Positions 22,700 through 34,759 of a stretch of DNA of 64,000 nt are shown here, piece by piece. Each line of letters starts with the position of its first letter. Position 1 is the first letter of the stretch. Source of the stretch: Bolinopsis microptera (lineage: Eukaryota; Ctenophora; Tentaculata; Lobata; Bolinopsidae); the NCBI RefSeq assembly GCF_026151205.1, contig NC_087080.1, positions 8,707,720 to 8,771,719 of the forward strand, in the 5' to 3' direction. The notes beneath the pieces were generated by a model, which did not search any database, was not told where the DNA came from, and was given only the letters and a program-made list of their open reading frames with translations. The position numbers and the translations under genes are program-made.

Positions 22700-22860
22700 A
22701 GATGGCATCTTGGGTTCTTGGATCATTCAAAACAGGAAAAACCGTTATCTCCAGCTCTACAAATCCCTGATTTTTTAAAAAAAAGTCACCTCCCCACCCA
22801 ATCCACATCTTGCCCGTGACAAACAGGTAGTCTTTGTTGTGGCAAAATATAGCTTACATT
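22700..22860 (-). other. Open minus-strand segment, possible terminal exon
   Basis: About 51 codons open between two stops, read leftwards from near 22858: it contains NKDYLFVTGKMWIGWGGDFF and ends FPVLNDPRTQDAI then stop. A similar DYLFLTHDV stretch lies about 150 bp upstream in another frame, which hints at a repeated domain with indels. No family is recognised. Confidence 0.25.
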
Positions 22861-23217
22861 TCCATTTTGCCCTTCTCTTTGTTGGAAAAAGGTGCCCTTC
22901 CTGTATTTCCTTAGTATACAGCATTCCTAAATCCACATTGACTGATCATCTTAGAATTACGTCATGTGTCAAAAACAAGTAGTCTTCATCTCCCACCAAA
23001 CCTGCTCTTTAAGTTTAACTCAATAAAATAACACCGTGACAGTAAAGAAAATGATGAAATGACCAAGAAGGTGCAACCACTTTAGTTTGGGGACTTTGGT
23101 AAATAACATACCTTGAGCAAGCAAGCTATTAATAACCGCTTAAATATCATCCTCCGATCAAATACGATAATCTATGAGTTTTGGTGGGGTCTGGCTTAGG
23201 GTATTCATCTTTTACCA

Positions 23218-23316
23218 AGAGTTAGAGGTTAGGAGTTAGAGGTTAGAGGTTAAGGTTAGAGTTAGAGGTTAGAGCTTAGAGGTTAAGTTAGAGGTTAAGA
23301 GGTTAGAGGGTAGATG
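23218..23316 (+). repeat. Degenerate (GTTAGAG)n tandem repeat
   Basis: About 12 copies of a 6-8 bp unit (GTTAGAG, TTAGAGG and variants). Confidence 0.85.
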
Positions 23317-23759
23317 TAAGTGGGAGGCTAACTTAAGTTGACGATAATTTAGTTAAGGCATCTGTACAGAAATATATTATCGTAGATAAGTTATACGTGT
23401 TATATTTTAGTCCGTTGACATGTAGCCGAAGGTTTAAGTTGTGAATAGATTTATACTCTGTGTCAGACGCTGTGGTTACTCTGAGAATCTTGTATTCATC
23501 GTACGACTTGTAGGCGTGGGAAGTTAAACCGAGACTCAAAATTAAGCAATATTTATATAGAGCAGCAACGTGTGACATACCGACATTGGCTTTTCTGGGA
23601 TTGAGGCTTTGATTTACCAGTCATGTTTTCACACTGATGCTCTAAGCTTATTTTATATGCCACATTAAAACATTCGAAAGCGTTTCTGTTGTTACAGTGA
23701 CAAATCAAGACACGAGATTTAATTAACAAGTCTATGCCTAAAGTGCCACTTAATCACCT

Positions 23760-23915
23760 GTTACCTGGGCTGTAGGGCTCTAGAGTGGGGGACTGTAGAG
23801 CTGACTTGGTCGGAAGTAGGACCATAGAGCGAAATCAAATCGCCAGCCGCCAGGGTAGGACTCTAGAGCGGAACTCCCTTACCGGACCCATACTATGAGG
23901 ACTCTAGAGCGGTAT
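23760..23915 (+). repeat. Dispersed GACTCTAGAGCGG repeats
   Basis: Five related copies (for example GGCTCTAGAGTGG, GACTCTAGAGCGG twice) are spaced irregularly over 150 bp. No function is evident. Confidence 0.6.
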
Positions 23916-24228
23916 CCACATGCAGATTTTAAAGCGGTTAGAAATTTGAGAGTAAAGTCAGTTTTGAAGATTGAGTTATGTTTTTTAATCAATGATTAAT
24001 AATAGTCGTAACATAATGATGATAAGCCTGTTAATGCTGCCGGCTGTTCGTCCCGGATGAAGATGGGCTTCTCAGGAGGAGTTGAGGAATGACTGTCATG
24101 TTACTATGCATATTGTAGATAGTTGTAAAGAGGAGTAGGAATCGAATGTGATATACTAAAACTAAATTCTCCGAGACATCGCTAACAAGAACCGCTATGC
24201 GACGGTATCTGAACATGAGATACCCTTA

Positions 24229-24273
24229 GTAGGTGCTAAAGTGTCGGTGCTAAAGTGTAGGTGCTAAAGTGTC
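24229..24273 (+). repeat. Tandem repeat of GTAGGTGCTAAAGT
   Basis: Three copies of a 14-15 bp unit. Confidence 0.85.
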
Positions 24274-24914
24274 ACGCTTGAGTGCGCGTACTTGGTCGGT
24301 ATTTCGCTTAGCGAAATAACATCGATACGACGAGTAGACAAGGGACATAATATTTACAGAATTTTTGTATCTCAAGGTTTCTATGTCATGATTGAAGTAA
24401 AGTTAAAAATTATCTCAATGTTCGTATTAATACTCTTCCACTCCAAAAAATAAACTGAAAGAACATGAAGTATATAAATTAGTGAAATTGGTTATGAAAT
24501 ACTGTTAGGTGAAAAGGTCTCCTCATTTGAGTGGCCTGCATCACACACGCCACATTTCTTTTACAGTTTTACGACCTAACAAGTTTCTCCTACATTGTAC
24601 TCGGCTCATGCTAACTCTGCCAATGTTATCAAACCCTGTATATTAGCATCATCACGCCCGAGTGGACACGCCATCCAGCCTTTATAGTTTTTAGGGTTTT
24701 CCTCGTATCGTCCTCCCGGGCCCCGGCCTACGGTTCCACTTCAGCAGATAATATGAAATTATAAAAATAATAATCTAAAATTACTTCACCGGCCTCCCTA
24801 GGTTTAATCTGGATTTTTAAATTCGAGTACGGTCTTTGACTATTAGCAGTAACTTTTTAGGAGGCAGGGCTTTAGATTTGTGCAATGTTCCGTGGTGGAC
24901 TGGTGGTGCAGAAC

Positions 24915-24988
24915 ACTTATGCACGTATGCACTTATGCACTTATGCACTTATGCACTTATGTACTTATGCACTTATGCACTTATGCGC
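24915..24988 (+). repeat. 10-bp tandem repeat, ACTTATGCAC
   Basis: About seven and a half copies with single substitutions. It generates a repetitive open frame that is not a gene. Confidence 0.9.
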
Positions 24989-25950
24989 ATGGACATGAAA
25001 CAAGTTTTAATGATCAGTATACAATATACATGCCTAATGTTCATGTTTGATAACGAAGGAAGAGTTAGAAAGCAGCTCCTTCTGTCTAACTAGATGTGAC
25101 ACAAAGAAATACTCGGCTTTTTGTTCTAACATGCAGTTTTACAGTTTTACAGCCCTGTGCGTATCTCTTCTACTTCTAAACGTATACCCTTTGCGACGGT
25201 CCAACACTCAACAAATGGCCCGGGCTGCATTCTTCTGACAGAGAATTGCTTTAAGGATACTTAAAGTTGTAAACCACCGAGCATTAGTGAAGAACACGCT
25301 TGTCAACGAAAAAAAATATGTTTGAGCATATATTAGATAGCTTATAGTTATATTTAGATGAGAAAGAAAGAGTTTCGAGTTTCAAGCTTGATGTCTAGTT
25401 ATTTTGAAGAAAACTATACAAAATGCGTTTATTTATAGAATTGTCAAATAAGCATTGTATATGAAAAGGATTTTAACACAGCAAAAACATAAAAATTGGC
25501 TCAACTTCGAGCTTGGATATAAATCGACTTGCCATTAAATCTTCAAATCAGTCGAAAATTGTATCTCGACAAATACGAGAAATAGAAAAAAATCGACGCC
25601 AATAATTTTCAATTTTTCAGCTCTAAAAACGAGCATCTGACTTTTGATTTGCTCTTCGAACTGACGTATGAAAATAAAATAAAATAGACCATGATCAGAT
25701 ATAAGGCACGCGATAAAGTATTTCATAAGTAACCGTTCAAGAGTTCAACTCTTTGATTCGGGATCCTCGTCAGCTTATGACCTGATCAGCCCTTCTCAGA
25801 TAACTACCATATTCACCACTATCATGATCTTTGTTATTGAGTTTATTAGCACGGTTTGTACTTTGTTGTAATATTTGTTCGATCTTGTTTTGTAACTTGC
25901 GACTGTTTAATGCACGAGATCAATTAAACGGCTTGTTTTTAAAACTCAGT

Positions 25951-27654
25951 CTAGACAATAAAAACTGGGGGTTGAGAGGTATTTTGAGTTGAGCTGGCTC
26001 GGTGATCTGCAATGTCATCGTCTTCTGGTTCTGACTTGTCGACCACTAGGATTATCTTGTTGAAAGAGCGCCACCTTTTTATAAGGTTATAGTACATTTT
26101 AACCTGCAAATTAGTATGGAATGTTGATATACTATTACTGTTGCTTATATTATCTATCCCTAAACAACTAAACTTAAAACGATGAGTTTTTTTTTTGTTA
26201 AATCGTTATTAGTCTTTCTGTCATAAACAAAAATTAAAACCCATATTTCATTAAACCCATAATTTATATCATTTGTAAGTGGATGAAAGCTTAAACTGAG
26301 AAATAACCTATAATGGTCCTGGACTTCAGTCCATTATAGTTAAGTAGGTTCGGTCAACCTGCAATAAATTTCAATAGGAAGAAAGATATGACCTGTGCGA
26401 AGACAAAGGAGAGTCCCCCGATGAATCCAATAATAACTACAACTACTTTAGTCCAGAATGCCCAGCCCAATTCTGAGTGACCAGCCTCCTGCAATTTGAA
26501 TCGTTATTAATTTTTTCTAGATCTGAGCTCAAGAGAGAAAATAGTTTTGTGAGACAATCCCTTTCAACTAGTCAATTATTTATCAAACTTTACAAACTAA
26601 GTCAAACTGATCATCTCAATTAAGCGCTGAAGGAATCAATTAGTTAATTATTTAATTAACAGATCACCTGAATTAAGCGCTGAAGGAATCAATTAGTTAA
26701 TTATTTAATTATTCAATTAACTGATTACCTGAATTAAGCGCTGAAGGAGCACCCAGATGCTCCACACAACACAAGTTATAGCTAGGAGGTGAAATGTCAC
26801 TGAACACACTATCTTTCTCCTTTCGTACCGAGAAAGTGATAGCAACCTCCACTATAACAGGGGATGGTGGGGTTAATTATTAATTAATTGATTAACTTAT
26901 AATTATTCTTAATTTATAAGAGTCTACTTTTAGTATTTAGATTTATACTTGTAAGGATGTTTTTGTGGGTAAAGTCGTGTGAACTAAGGTGCTGTTTTCC
27001 AATTTAACGTATAGTGTTGTTGAGTCTAGAATAGTGTAAAATGAACATGTCAATTGATCTGAGGAGCAGTCAAGATTACATAAGCATTAATAAAACTAGT
27101 AAAGAAGCAGATCCGCAAGTTTTACACTTATAGTGATCTGACTAAAGATCCGTTGAAAGTCTCTTAAAACTCACTTTGTTTAGAGGACGAAGGGTTGCGT
27201 GCAGTTTGAACTCATATCGGCAAAGTTCGCAAACTTTCTTGTTTGTGCTACCGAGCCATTCTTGTAAACATGTCTGATGAATGAACCCTGTGGGATTAGA
27301 CATGGTAACGGACAGAAATACCGAGGATCTGTTATATCATTCAATATCGGAAATATATATTCGATCTACAGGGTGTACCACAGAAAGTGTGACTTTTTTG
27401 AGAAATGATACAAAATATTACGAAGGAGCTGTTGCATATCAAGATATCATTTAAATATCGTCTAAACAAATTGTATTTTTACTCCGGGTGAAATGAGTTG
27501 AATTCCTAAACCTACCCAAGCTACCACTACAGTGACAGGGTGAAATGAGCTCCTCGACCTCGGCACCGCAGTGGCAGATCCGGCAGAAGTCACTCCCTTC
27601 TGACGAGGATGAATCTTTCTTTGCCTGCAGAAACTCTAAATTTGCTATTCCCAT
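25951..27654 (-). CDS. MARCHF8-like: MARCH1/8-like membrane RING-CH E3 ubiquitin ligase, five exons
   Basis: Exons, 5' to 3': 27654-27516, 27287-27175, 26851-26729, 26488-26393 and 26103-25951. All junctions are GT-AG (donors include GTAGGT, GTGAGT, GTAATC) and the phases agree, giving 207 residues. Residues ~25-75 form a RING-CH (C4HC3) zinc finger: [19 protein letters not shown] in exon 1, then [11 protein letters not shown] and VCELCRYEF in exon 2. Exon 3 carries [13 protein letters not shown] followed by a first membrane helix. Exon 4 has [16 protein letters not shown], the second helix. Exon 5 gives a cytosolic tail ([18 protein letters not shown]) and a TAG stop. MARCH1/8 proteins ubiquitinate membrane proteins in the endosome/plasma membrane system. 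The start is taken as Met at 27654; the frame stays open to 27699 behind a possible acceptor, so an upstream exon may exist. All metal ligands are present and no frameshift is seen. Confidence 0.9.
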
Positions 27655-27699
27655 GCGATTAGATCTGATATCTTTTGTTGTTGAAGTGCTAGAACACAC

Positions 27700-28920
27700 C
27701 TTGATATGTATAAATTTGTAAAAATATGATCACCGTGAGTCTGATCGATCAATGGTGGTGTATAAAAGTTGAGAGGGGGATGGGGTTGTGTAGCTCTTTA
27801 GTTAGAGTTGAGCTGCTCATCTCACTGTTTTTGTCAGCTTTACATCCTGCGTGATCAAAGGGAGTTTAGTATTGAAACGAGTAGACAAGCTAGAAGATGT
27901 TTTCGTTTAAAAATAATTGGAAAATGTCTTACAGTATTTTTCGATTTCCCTGAATACAGCGGGACCCTACTTGTATAGGATCATATTATGTGATCAACCT
28001 GAATAATGTTTAACAGATTAACCCCAATAAGCTGCAATCATATTATATTGTTAACAAATGAATTAACACTGCAATAGAAGTTCGTAAGACTAGAGTGTAA
28101 TGTGCATTGGTTCATTTTCGTTTTGAAACTGCATCTACTTATAAAATTTCATCATTTCTCTTGGACTGAAATCATACTTAATCAATCTTGAATAACTCAA
28201 TGACGGGGAAAGTACGACTATCATATTGAATTTTAAAAGAAAACTTGTTAACTAAACACCATATTTAGCGACCAACAACTCTGTCTCTTTACGAAATAAT
28301 CATCTGCAATCTGCATCGCATCAGATACCATGATACTATAATGTGAAAAGCTGGTTCATATTGCATTATATTCGGTCATACATTAATACATATTATATTA
28401 TTCAGAAGATGTATACTGCATACATAGACTGCCTTATCGGTCCTCACTTATTGAATTGTCAAGTGCAGCAACAGCAAATACAAGTTGTAAACCGCATGGC
28501 GAATTAATGAGGAATAAATGAGGAATAAATGAGGAAAGTGTCACAATTCAGTTACTGTTAAAGTGACGTTATCATGCAACAATTGAAACTATATAGATTC
28601 CGGAGTCCGGAACCCCCTAAAAGTTCGGTCACAGGCCATAGTTTGTTGGTCAATTGCTATCTCCAAATCAAATTTCACAAAAAATCAGGGTGAACCCCCC
28701 CCCCCCCCCCTTAATACTTTAAAGTATAAAGAGTACTATAAAGCTATAAGTATAATGTGTGCTATACCTGTAATAGCTGACAAGTCACACTACTGAAAAC
28801 AATAAAATTAAGTGAAAACTAAACCAGTAAATCTAGAGAATCTTCAGCCCCATAACAAAGCTTTAAAAATGAGAAATGAAAAATTTAGTGAGCGCACTGT
28901 TAATCGACAAAGAAGTGATG
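27700..28920. other. Upstream region of the MARCH-like gene, no exon recognised
   Basis: AT-rich. A (TGAGGAATAAA)n triplet repeat lies near 28506-28535, and an 18-C run flanked by TTAA is listed separately. No first exon was identified. Confidence 0.3.
28691..28714. repeat. 18-C run ending in TTAA
   Basis: GGTGAAC is followed by about 18 C and then TTAATACT. The C-run next to TTAA resembles the right ends of the TTAA-flanked elements at 43.6 and 63.3 kb, but no partner end was found nearby. Confidence 0.5.
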
Positions 28921-28931
28921 CAACAATATAA

Positions 28932-29144
28932 TCAAAGATCGAGTCTTATGGACTGAAATCCTTGCTTAGTTCCGGTATCAAAATCAATTTCCCTTTTGGC
29001 AGGGGAAGTCGTAACCCCGCAATTCGACCGGGACCAAACCGAAATTGGTAGGCCATTTTTGTCAGTATACCAGCCCAGCCCTCGAATTGTACTGTTTAAT
29101 TCTATAAGGGTGGTCTCGTCAAAAAAGCGGGCCCGGTTGAACAT
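28932..29144 (-). CDS. Hypothetical 70-residue protein
   Basis: Complete ATG-to-TGA frame, ATG preceded by GATCAAC. Composition is balanced and soluble (MFNRARFFDETTLIEL at the start; GWYTDKNGLP in the middle). No membrane segment, signal peptide or known motif. It could be a small gene, a retroelement remnant or chance. Confidence 0.25.
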   Translation of the reverse strand: MFNRARFFDETTLIELNSTIRGLGWYTDKNGLPISVWSRSNCGVTTSPAKREIDFDTGTKQGFQSIRLDL

Positions 29145-29149
29145 GTTGA

Positions 29150-31075
29150 TCCTTTAATTTGATTATATACTTATGGGTTCTATTAAATCCACTGGTAGTT
29201 TTACAAGTCAACGAGATAAATCGCGCTACAATTCAACTTTAAGAGTTAAAAATAAATACTCAACGCTACAGATAATAGTTGATAAATAGTGATGATTGCA
29301 ACCCCCGAGAAATCATTTAGCTTAGAAAGATGTGCTGCCTGGACGTAATTTGACCAAATAAAGGAATTTGTGATTGGAAGGAACCCTTGTATAGAAAATT
29401 CAAAAGTGCAAATTGGGGCTTGGTCTTTTATAATAAATCATAAAAGATGAAAATGAAGATTGAAGGGCAATGTTATTGATCAGTTTATGTTAAAAAAGCA
29501 CAAATTTGTTCCGATATTTTGAACGAATGGTACAAAGCTGCTTTAAAAATCTTTAAAACCACAGCCTCTACACTCTAGCTCATACCTATAGTAGTGCTAG
29601 TAGTAGTAGTACAGCTATAAATATAACTTTTAAGTCTACAGAATAGACATCAAGAAAAGCTAGAAATATACGTGAAACAAACTCTTTAGCATCTCTAGGA
29701 GTGCGAAATACGTAAGCAAAATAGTATAGTCTCTCAACACTGTAACAGGTTTCAAATATCAAGCTGTACTGCATTTATACACACAGGTCGTTAGATTCGC
29801 TGTAATAAAAGAATAAATGATCTGTCCTTCTACTCCTGCGGCGTGCGCATACATAATCGATATAGGTACTATTAATTATACAGTTTTAATACTTTCAACA
29901 CTACTATATAACAAATAATTTGAGGCTCTAATGATGTAGTTTTACGAAGATTTCAAGTCTTACGTTGTGTGTTTCCCTTTCTGTCCAAAAGCATCATATT
30001 ATTATACAGTGCAGTATCATGAGATATAAGTGGAGGATTTAAAAGCTTTGTCATCAACCTCGTTATCATTGGCCCTTAGTATGACAGCTAGACAACATTG
30101 CTAGGTTATACACACATTTAAGAGCTATACATTACTAATTTTAATTTGTAACCCTTGTAATTGCATTTGCTGTACTCTGTAAAGTTTGAAAGGTATTTAG
30201 TAAAAAGGTACATCTTTAAAGTTCAGAGTACTCCCTGATTCCTCTTATCCTACCTCTTACGAAATTAAAAAATCATTGCAACTGCCGCTTGTTAAAATTT
30301 CCACTTAAATTAATCCCTGCTCAGGATTAGCTTGTACATATTAAAGAAAAGGAATGAAGTCAAACCTAAACGCCGGCAAATAAAATGTCAGGAATTTCTT
30401 TTTATGAACAACATAGTTCACACTAACAGTAACATAGACAAAGGGTATATCTCTACATGTTCTGCGTTTTATTGTAGTGTATAACAATTTATTGAACTTT
30501 GTAAATGTCCACAACGTATAAGTAGTGTTTGTACAGTTAAATTTGCATTGTAAACGTAATTAGCGAGATTGTACGATGTTACAAAGTTGGCAGCTTTATT
30601 TAAAGCACATATTTAGAATAATTGTACCGTTCACAATACATCTTATCATACACTCACGAGTCACGTGATTGAATTCGAGGATACTTTATATCACATTACT
30701 TAGTAATAGTTTACAACACATGTCACTACACTAATGTATGTTATGGATTATTAGGGTCTATGAAGTTGTGCGCGGCAGATAATAAGGCTATGCCATAAGA
30801 TTAAGCCAGGTCATAAGAATCCGAATTAATTATAACAATCATGATCCTCATAACCTACCGCAGACTTGGCAAAGTTTCATTCCAGCTTGCCGGCCAGCGG
30901 CTAAAATAAATTGTAAATTTACAACTTTCCGGAAAATTAAGTATGTTATATTTAGTATACTGAAGATTAAGAATATATTAGATGCTTGAGCTACTGAATA
31001 TAATGTAGATTATGAAAACGAGTCTGGCAGAGTTTGCCAAAATGTTTAACCGAGATTCTACTAAAGATAATGAGA
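29150..31075. other. Long AT-rich non-coding stretch
   Basis: No exon, RNA gene or element boundary was recognised. Open frames shorter than 65 codons show no motif. Confidence 0.3.
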
Positions 31076-31078
31076 GAT

Positions 31079-31250
31079 GTAATAATAATATGTAATAATA
31101 TGTAATAATATGTAATAATATGTGATAATATGTAATAATATTTAATAATATGTGATAATATGTAATAATATCCCTAATATTTAATGATATGTGATAATAT
31201 TTAATAATATGTAATAATATGTAATTAAATGTAATTATATGTAATAATTT
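31079..31250 (+). repeat. 10-bp tandem repeat, TAATAATATG
   Basis: About 16 copies with T/G and A/T variants (TAATAATATG, TGATAATATG, TTAATAATAT). Confidence 0.9.
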
Positions 31251-31784
31251 GTCTTTCTGAAATTAAGAGTTAGATGTTTCACGATTTGGCCTGTTTAAGT
31301 TTCACTGCCCTTATATACTTAATTCCACTTACCACCATAAATATAAGCAGAGTAGACTGGCAAAGTACGCACACAAACAATCTTTCGAAATATCTTTAAA
31401 ACATGTGAAATATTTACATGACCACAACCAAGCTAGGCTGGTGCTGGGCTAATTTAGTGCCGCTGATTCAGAACCAGTAGATCTAGATTCTAGAACTGGT
31501 ATCCAACATGGAGAGCCGCCTAGTACAGTGTTTACAGTCGATAAACATAGTGAAATGTCCATAAAATCAAGCCTATAACATATAACAAATGAGAGAACGC
31601 AGCAGTGGCGAAAAAGCACTGGAGACGTTTAGTGTTTAAATATTTGATTTTGACAGCACTAAGTGCCGACAATTTGTATAAGCTGAATAATTCGTTATTG
31701 CTGTTGCAACAGTGCTACAAATAGTGATAATAATATTCAACACTCAGTGGTGTAACATAAAGGGCTCAGATAAACCTTACATGC

Positions 31785-31985
31785 GGAAGTATGGTGCTAC
31801 GAGAAGGGATAGGGTGCTATCAGAGGGGTAGTGGTGCTACCAGAAGGGACGGGGTGCTATCAGACTCAGAGGGGGTTCAGACTTCGGTTACCATTAGAAG
31901 GGGTTCGGAATTCTGCTGGGATGCTATCAGAGGGGTTGGGTGTTATCTGAGGGTTTGGGTGTTATAAGGAGGTGGGGTGCCATTT
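31785..31985 (+). repeat. G-rich degenerate minisatellite
   Basis: Irregular copies of GGGGTGCTATCAGA and GAAGGGATAGGGTGCTA. The strand asymmetry (G-rich on +) could favour G-quadruplexes. Confidence 0.6.
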
Positions 31986-31989
31986 TGAA

Positions 31990-34635
31990 GAACTTTAAGA
32001 CCAATTCGTACGAACATTTTCCAGTTTGATCACGGGTACCACTACCAATCTCCGCCCTTTTTGGTAGTTAACACTAGCTGATTGACATCGGTTACATATT
32101 GGTTACGGTAAGGTTTATGAAAAAATCTAGACTGTCAGGAAACGAATCCGATAGTGATTGGTAAACATCCGTACCTTGAAGCCAATGTTCTTCAGCTCAA
32201 TGTTAGACATAATTATGTTATTTATACCGTCTATAAACAGTTAATACTATAATGATCAGTTACTGGGATAATTATAAACGGTTAATGCATGTGGTATGTG
32301 TTATATATTTTGAATAACTATATTACGTCACGAGGATTATATTCAACACATATAATATATGAAATGAGAGATCGTGGTCTATTATCTACCGATTATAAGT
32401 CGCCAGGCCTTTACCATCCGTTAAGAGGTCCTTGTGGTATAATTAAATTATAAGTGCTTATACTATAACGCTGGCTCACAGTTGTTAACAAAAATAAAAA
32501 GTACAGAAAGAGTCAGTAAAACTAAAATTGTCTACGAACTACACTACTGCAAACAAACGTGCACAAACACAGATCGTGCATTAACCAATTGGTACACAAA
32601 CACAATTCGTGCATAAAAACAGTTCGTGCATAAAAACAGTTCGCGTATGACAAACTGCCCAACTAGAGCCCGCCCGTCTAGGTCTACGAAAACCGCTAAC
32701 AGTACAGTGGCCGACTTTCATGGGCTTGAAGACTATAACAAACCCAGCTAAATGCACATATCAGCACAGCGCCGGCAAGAAGCACTAATTACACACACAA
32801 GTACACCCCAGCAACATGCGATAATACGATAATCTACCAGTAACTGCACGCGGTATCATAGACAACAACAGCCGCGGAGTACCTACACACATACGTGTGT
32901 ACCACTGCTTCTCTCTCCAGCAGGAAAACAAACATCATTACTCACAAGCTGCTGTCTACACATATTTTATACAGGACTGGACAAGTAAGTGCACACGTAT
33001 TGTACATGTAGTGCGGTAGTGTGTAGTATACTGTATAGTGTAGCTTTATTGCAGTATTGTGTACACCAGGCGATCGTAGGAGCTGTTGAAAACACGGACA
33101 CTTATAACTTTATAACGACCGTACTTTGAACAGTCCAGTATGTACGTCAGCGCCCACATTATGCAGCGATTATGCATTTATGAAGCAATTATGCACTCAT
33201 TTAGTGCTGTAATTGAGCTGGATAAAGCCTTATTATAAATTGGAACTGGAAGTTCTAGGGCCGGTTTGTGCTAAGACATGTAGCCATCTTTCTGTACAAG
33301 CATAAAGCAACTATTCAAACACCCGACTGCAGTTGGAAGAATTGAGAACTATTTAGTATTTTATTTAGAACTTCTTCACTGATTGGTGGACATCATGCAG
33401 TGGTAGTGCTTTAGGGCGAGCGTTAATCGGACCAAATATGGTTCAACAAATAGGAGGGGAGTGAATTGTGAGAATAATTGATGCTAATGGGATGGCCACA
33501 GCCCACAAGGCTATTTTGTTTAATTTGAGGACATAGCTTGCAATCAGAGCATCCACTCAAAAAGCGTTTTCAAATTATCCACCGAGACCTCATTTAAATA
33601 TGGGACGTCTCTTTGAATGATTGGAATGATAAGAGTCTTTTGATTGATCGGTTGGACCTTTACTCGGACTGCAGTTGTAAAGGATCGGTGACGCACAAAC
33701 AAAAACAAAAAAGTAAACGGCAAACTGCAAGCTGCAGCCTTCCATTTCAAACAAATAAAAGGACTTAGAATAATCCTTGATAACCAAACATGTCGCAAGA
33801 ACACATTCGGCCTCTACAAACAGATGCAGCTCCATCTATAAACGTTCTAAATTAAACAGCGGCACGACCACCAAAAGCAGGAGGGTTCCGTGGGTATTGA
33901 AGCAGGATCAGAGAGCTGTGTTTATAATTAAAGAACCGGAAACAGACAGGCGCTGCACACAGTACTAGTGTGATACTACTATCTTAATCTACAGTAATAA
34001 GGTATAGTATATAACACAGGACCTTCACTTTCCCTCTCTTTCTCTCTCGCTAGCTATGTATACACAGCTCGATCGTAATTACCATTATAAGAGCACACAA
34101 TATACAGCTTCATATGGCTTGCATGTACCGTACTGTACCACGTGCTTGGGTTAAGATGCAGGACTGGTTGTCATGGTGATTCGGTGAGTCACGTGATTAC
34201 TGGGGATGATATGATTGGTGGGTTGTGTTCACTAACCCAGGGTTGCGGGCCTGTATTTGGTATTTTATATACCTAATTGATGAAAGATACTGGTTACTTA
34301 TATATTTCCTTCATCATAGGCATAAGATCCTTGCATTGAAATGGTCCCTTGCATTGCAATCATGTAAGTGCGGTGGGTGCAGAATCGCACTATTGACCTA
34401 ATACCGCACTTTTCCGCACCATTGGATATTCGTTCTATCATATTTGTGTACTTTGTACTGCTGTGTACAATGAAAAAAGATCGCAATCCCTCAACAGATT
34501 GAAATTGAGTCAATTAAGTTACGTTTAGATAATATCTATTATCTAAATTGTATAATTTGTCTATATTATTGTTATTTGTTAAAACTAAACAATCGTGTAA
34601 TGCAACGTTATATACTACACTGTTGAAAAATCCAA
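31990..34635. other. Non-coding, short repeats only
   Basis: Contains GTTCGTGCATAAAAACA repeats near 32600-32645. Overlapping minus-strand frames at 33544-33835 have an ATG (33835) but no recognised domain or supported splice pattern. No gene is called. Confidence 0.3.
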
Positions 34636-34640
34636 CCTGA

Positions 34641-34752
34641 AGTACTTGCAGTACCTGGAGTACCTGCAGTACCTGGAAGTACCTGCAGTACATAAAGTAC
34701 CTGCAGTACCTGAAGTACCTGCAGTACCTGAAGTACCTGCAGTACCTGGAGG
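34641..34752 (+). repeat. 9/18-bp tandem repeat with PstI-type palindromes
   Basis: About 12 copies of GTACCTGCA alternating with GTACCTGAA/GTACCTGGA. Each CTGCAG is palindromic. The Tyr/Leu/Val- or Gly/Thr-rich frames here are repeat artefacts. Confidence 0.9.
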
Positions 34753-34759
34753 CTGCAAT

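Noticed and set aside
25047-25238. Short forward frame with a signal-peptide-like start at 25130 (MQFYSFTALCVSLLLL)
   Set aside because: Only 35 codons from that ATG and no mature-peptide features; hydrophobic chance frame cannot be excluded.
31079-31250. Possible CRISPR-like or regulatory array
   Set aside because: It is a contiguous 10-bp AT-rich tandem repeat with no spacers, in an animal genome.
33544-33835. Overlapping minus-strand frames beginning MELHLFVEAECVLATCLV or reading FLRHVWLSRIIL
   Set aside because: Two overlapping frames are open over the same DNA, with no recognised domain and no clear splice sites; not enough to call a gene.
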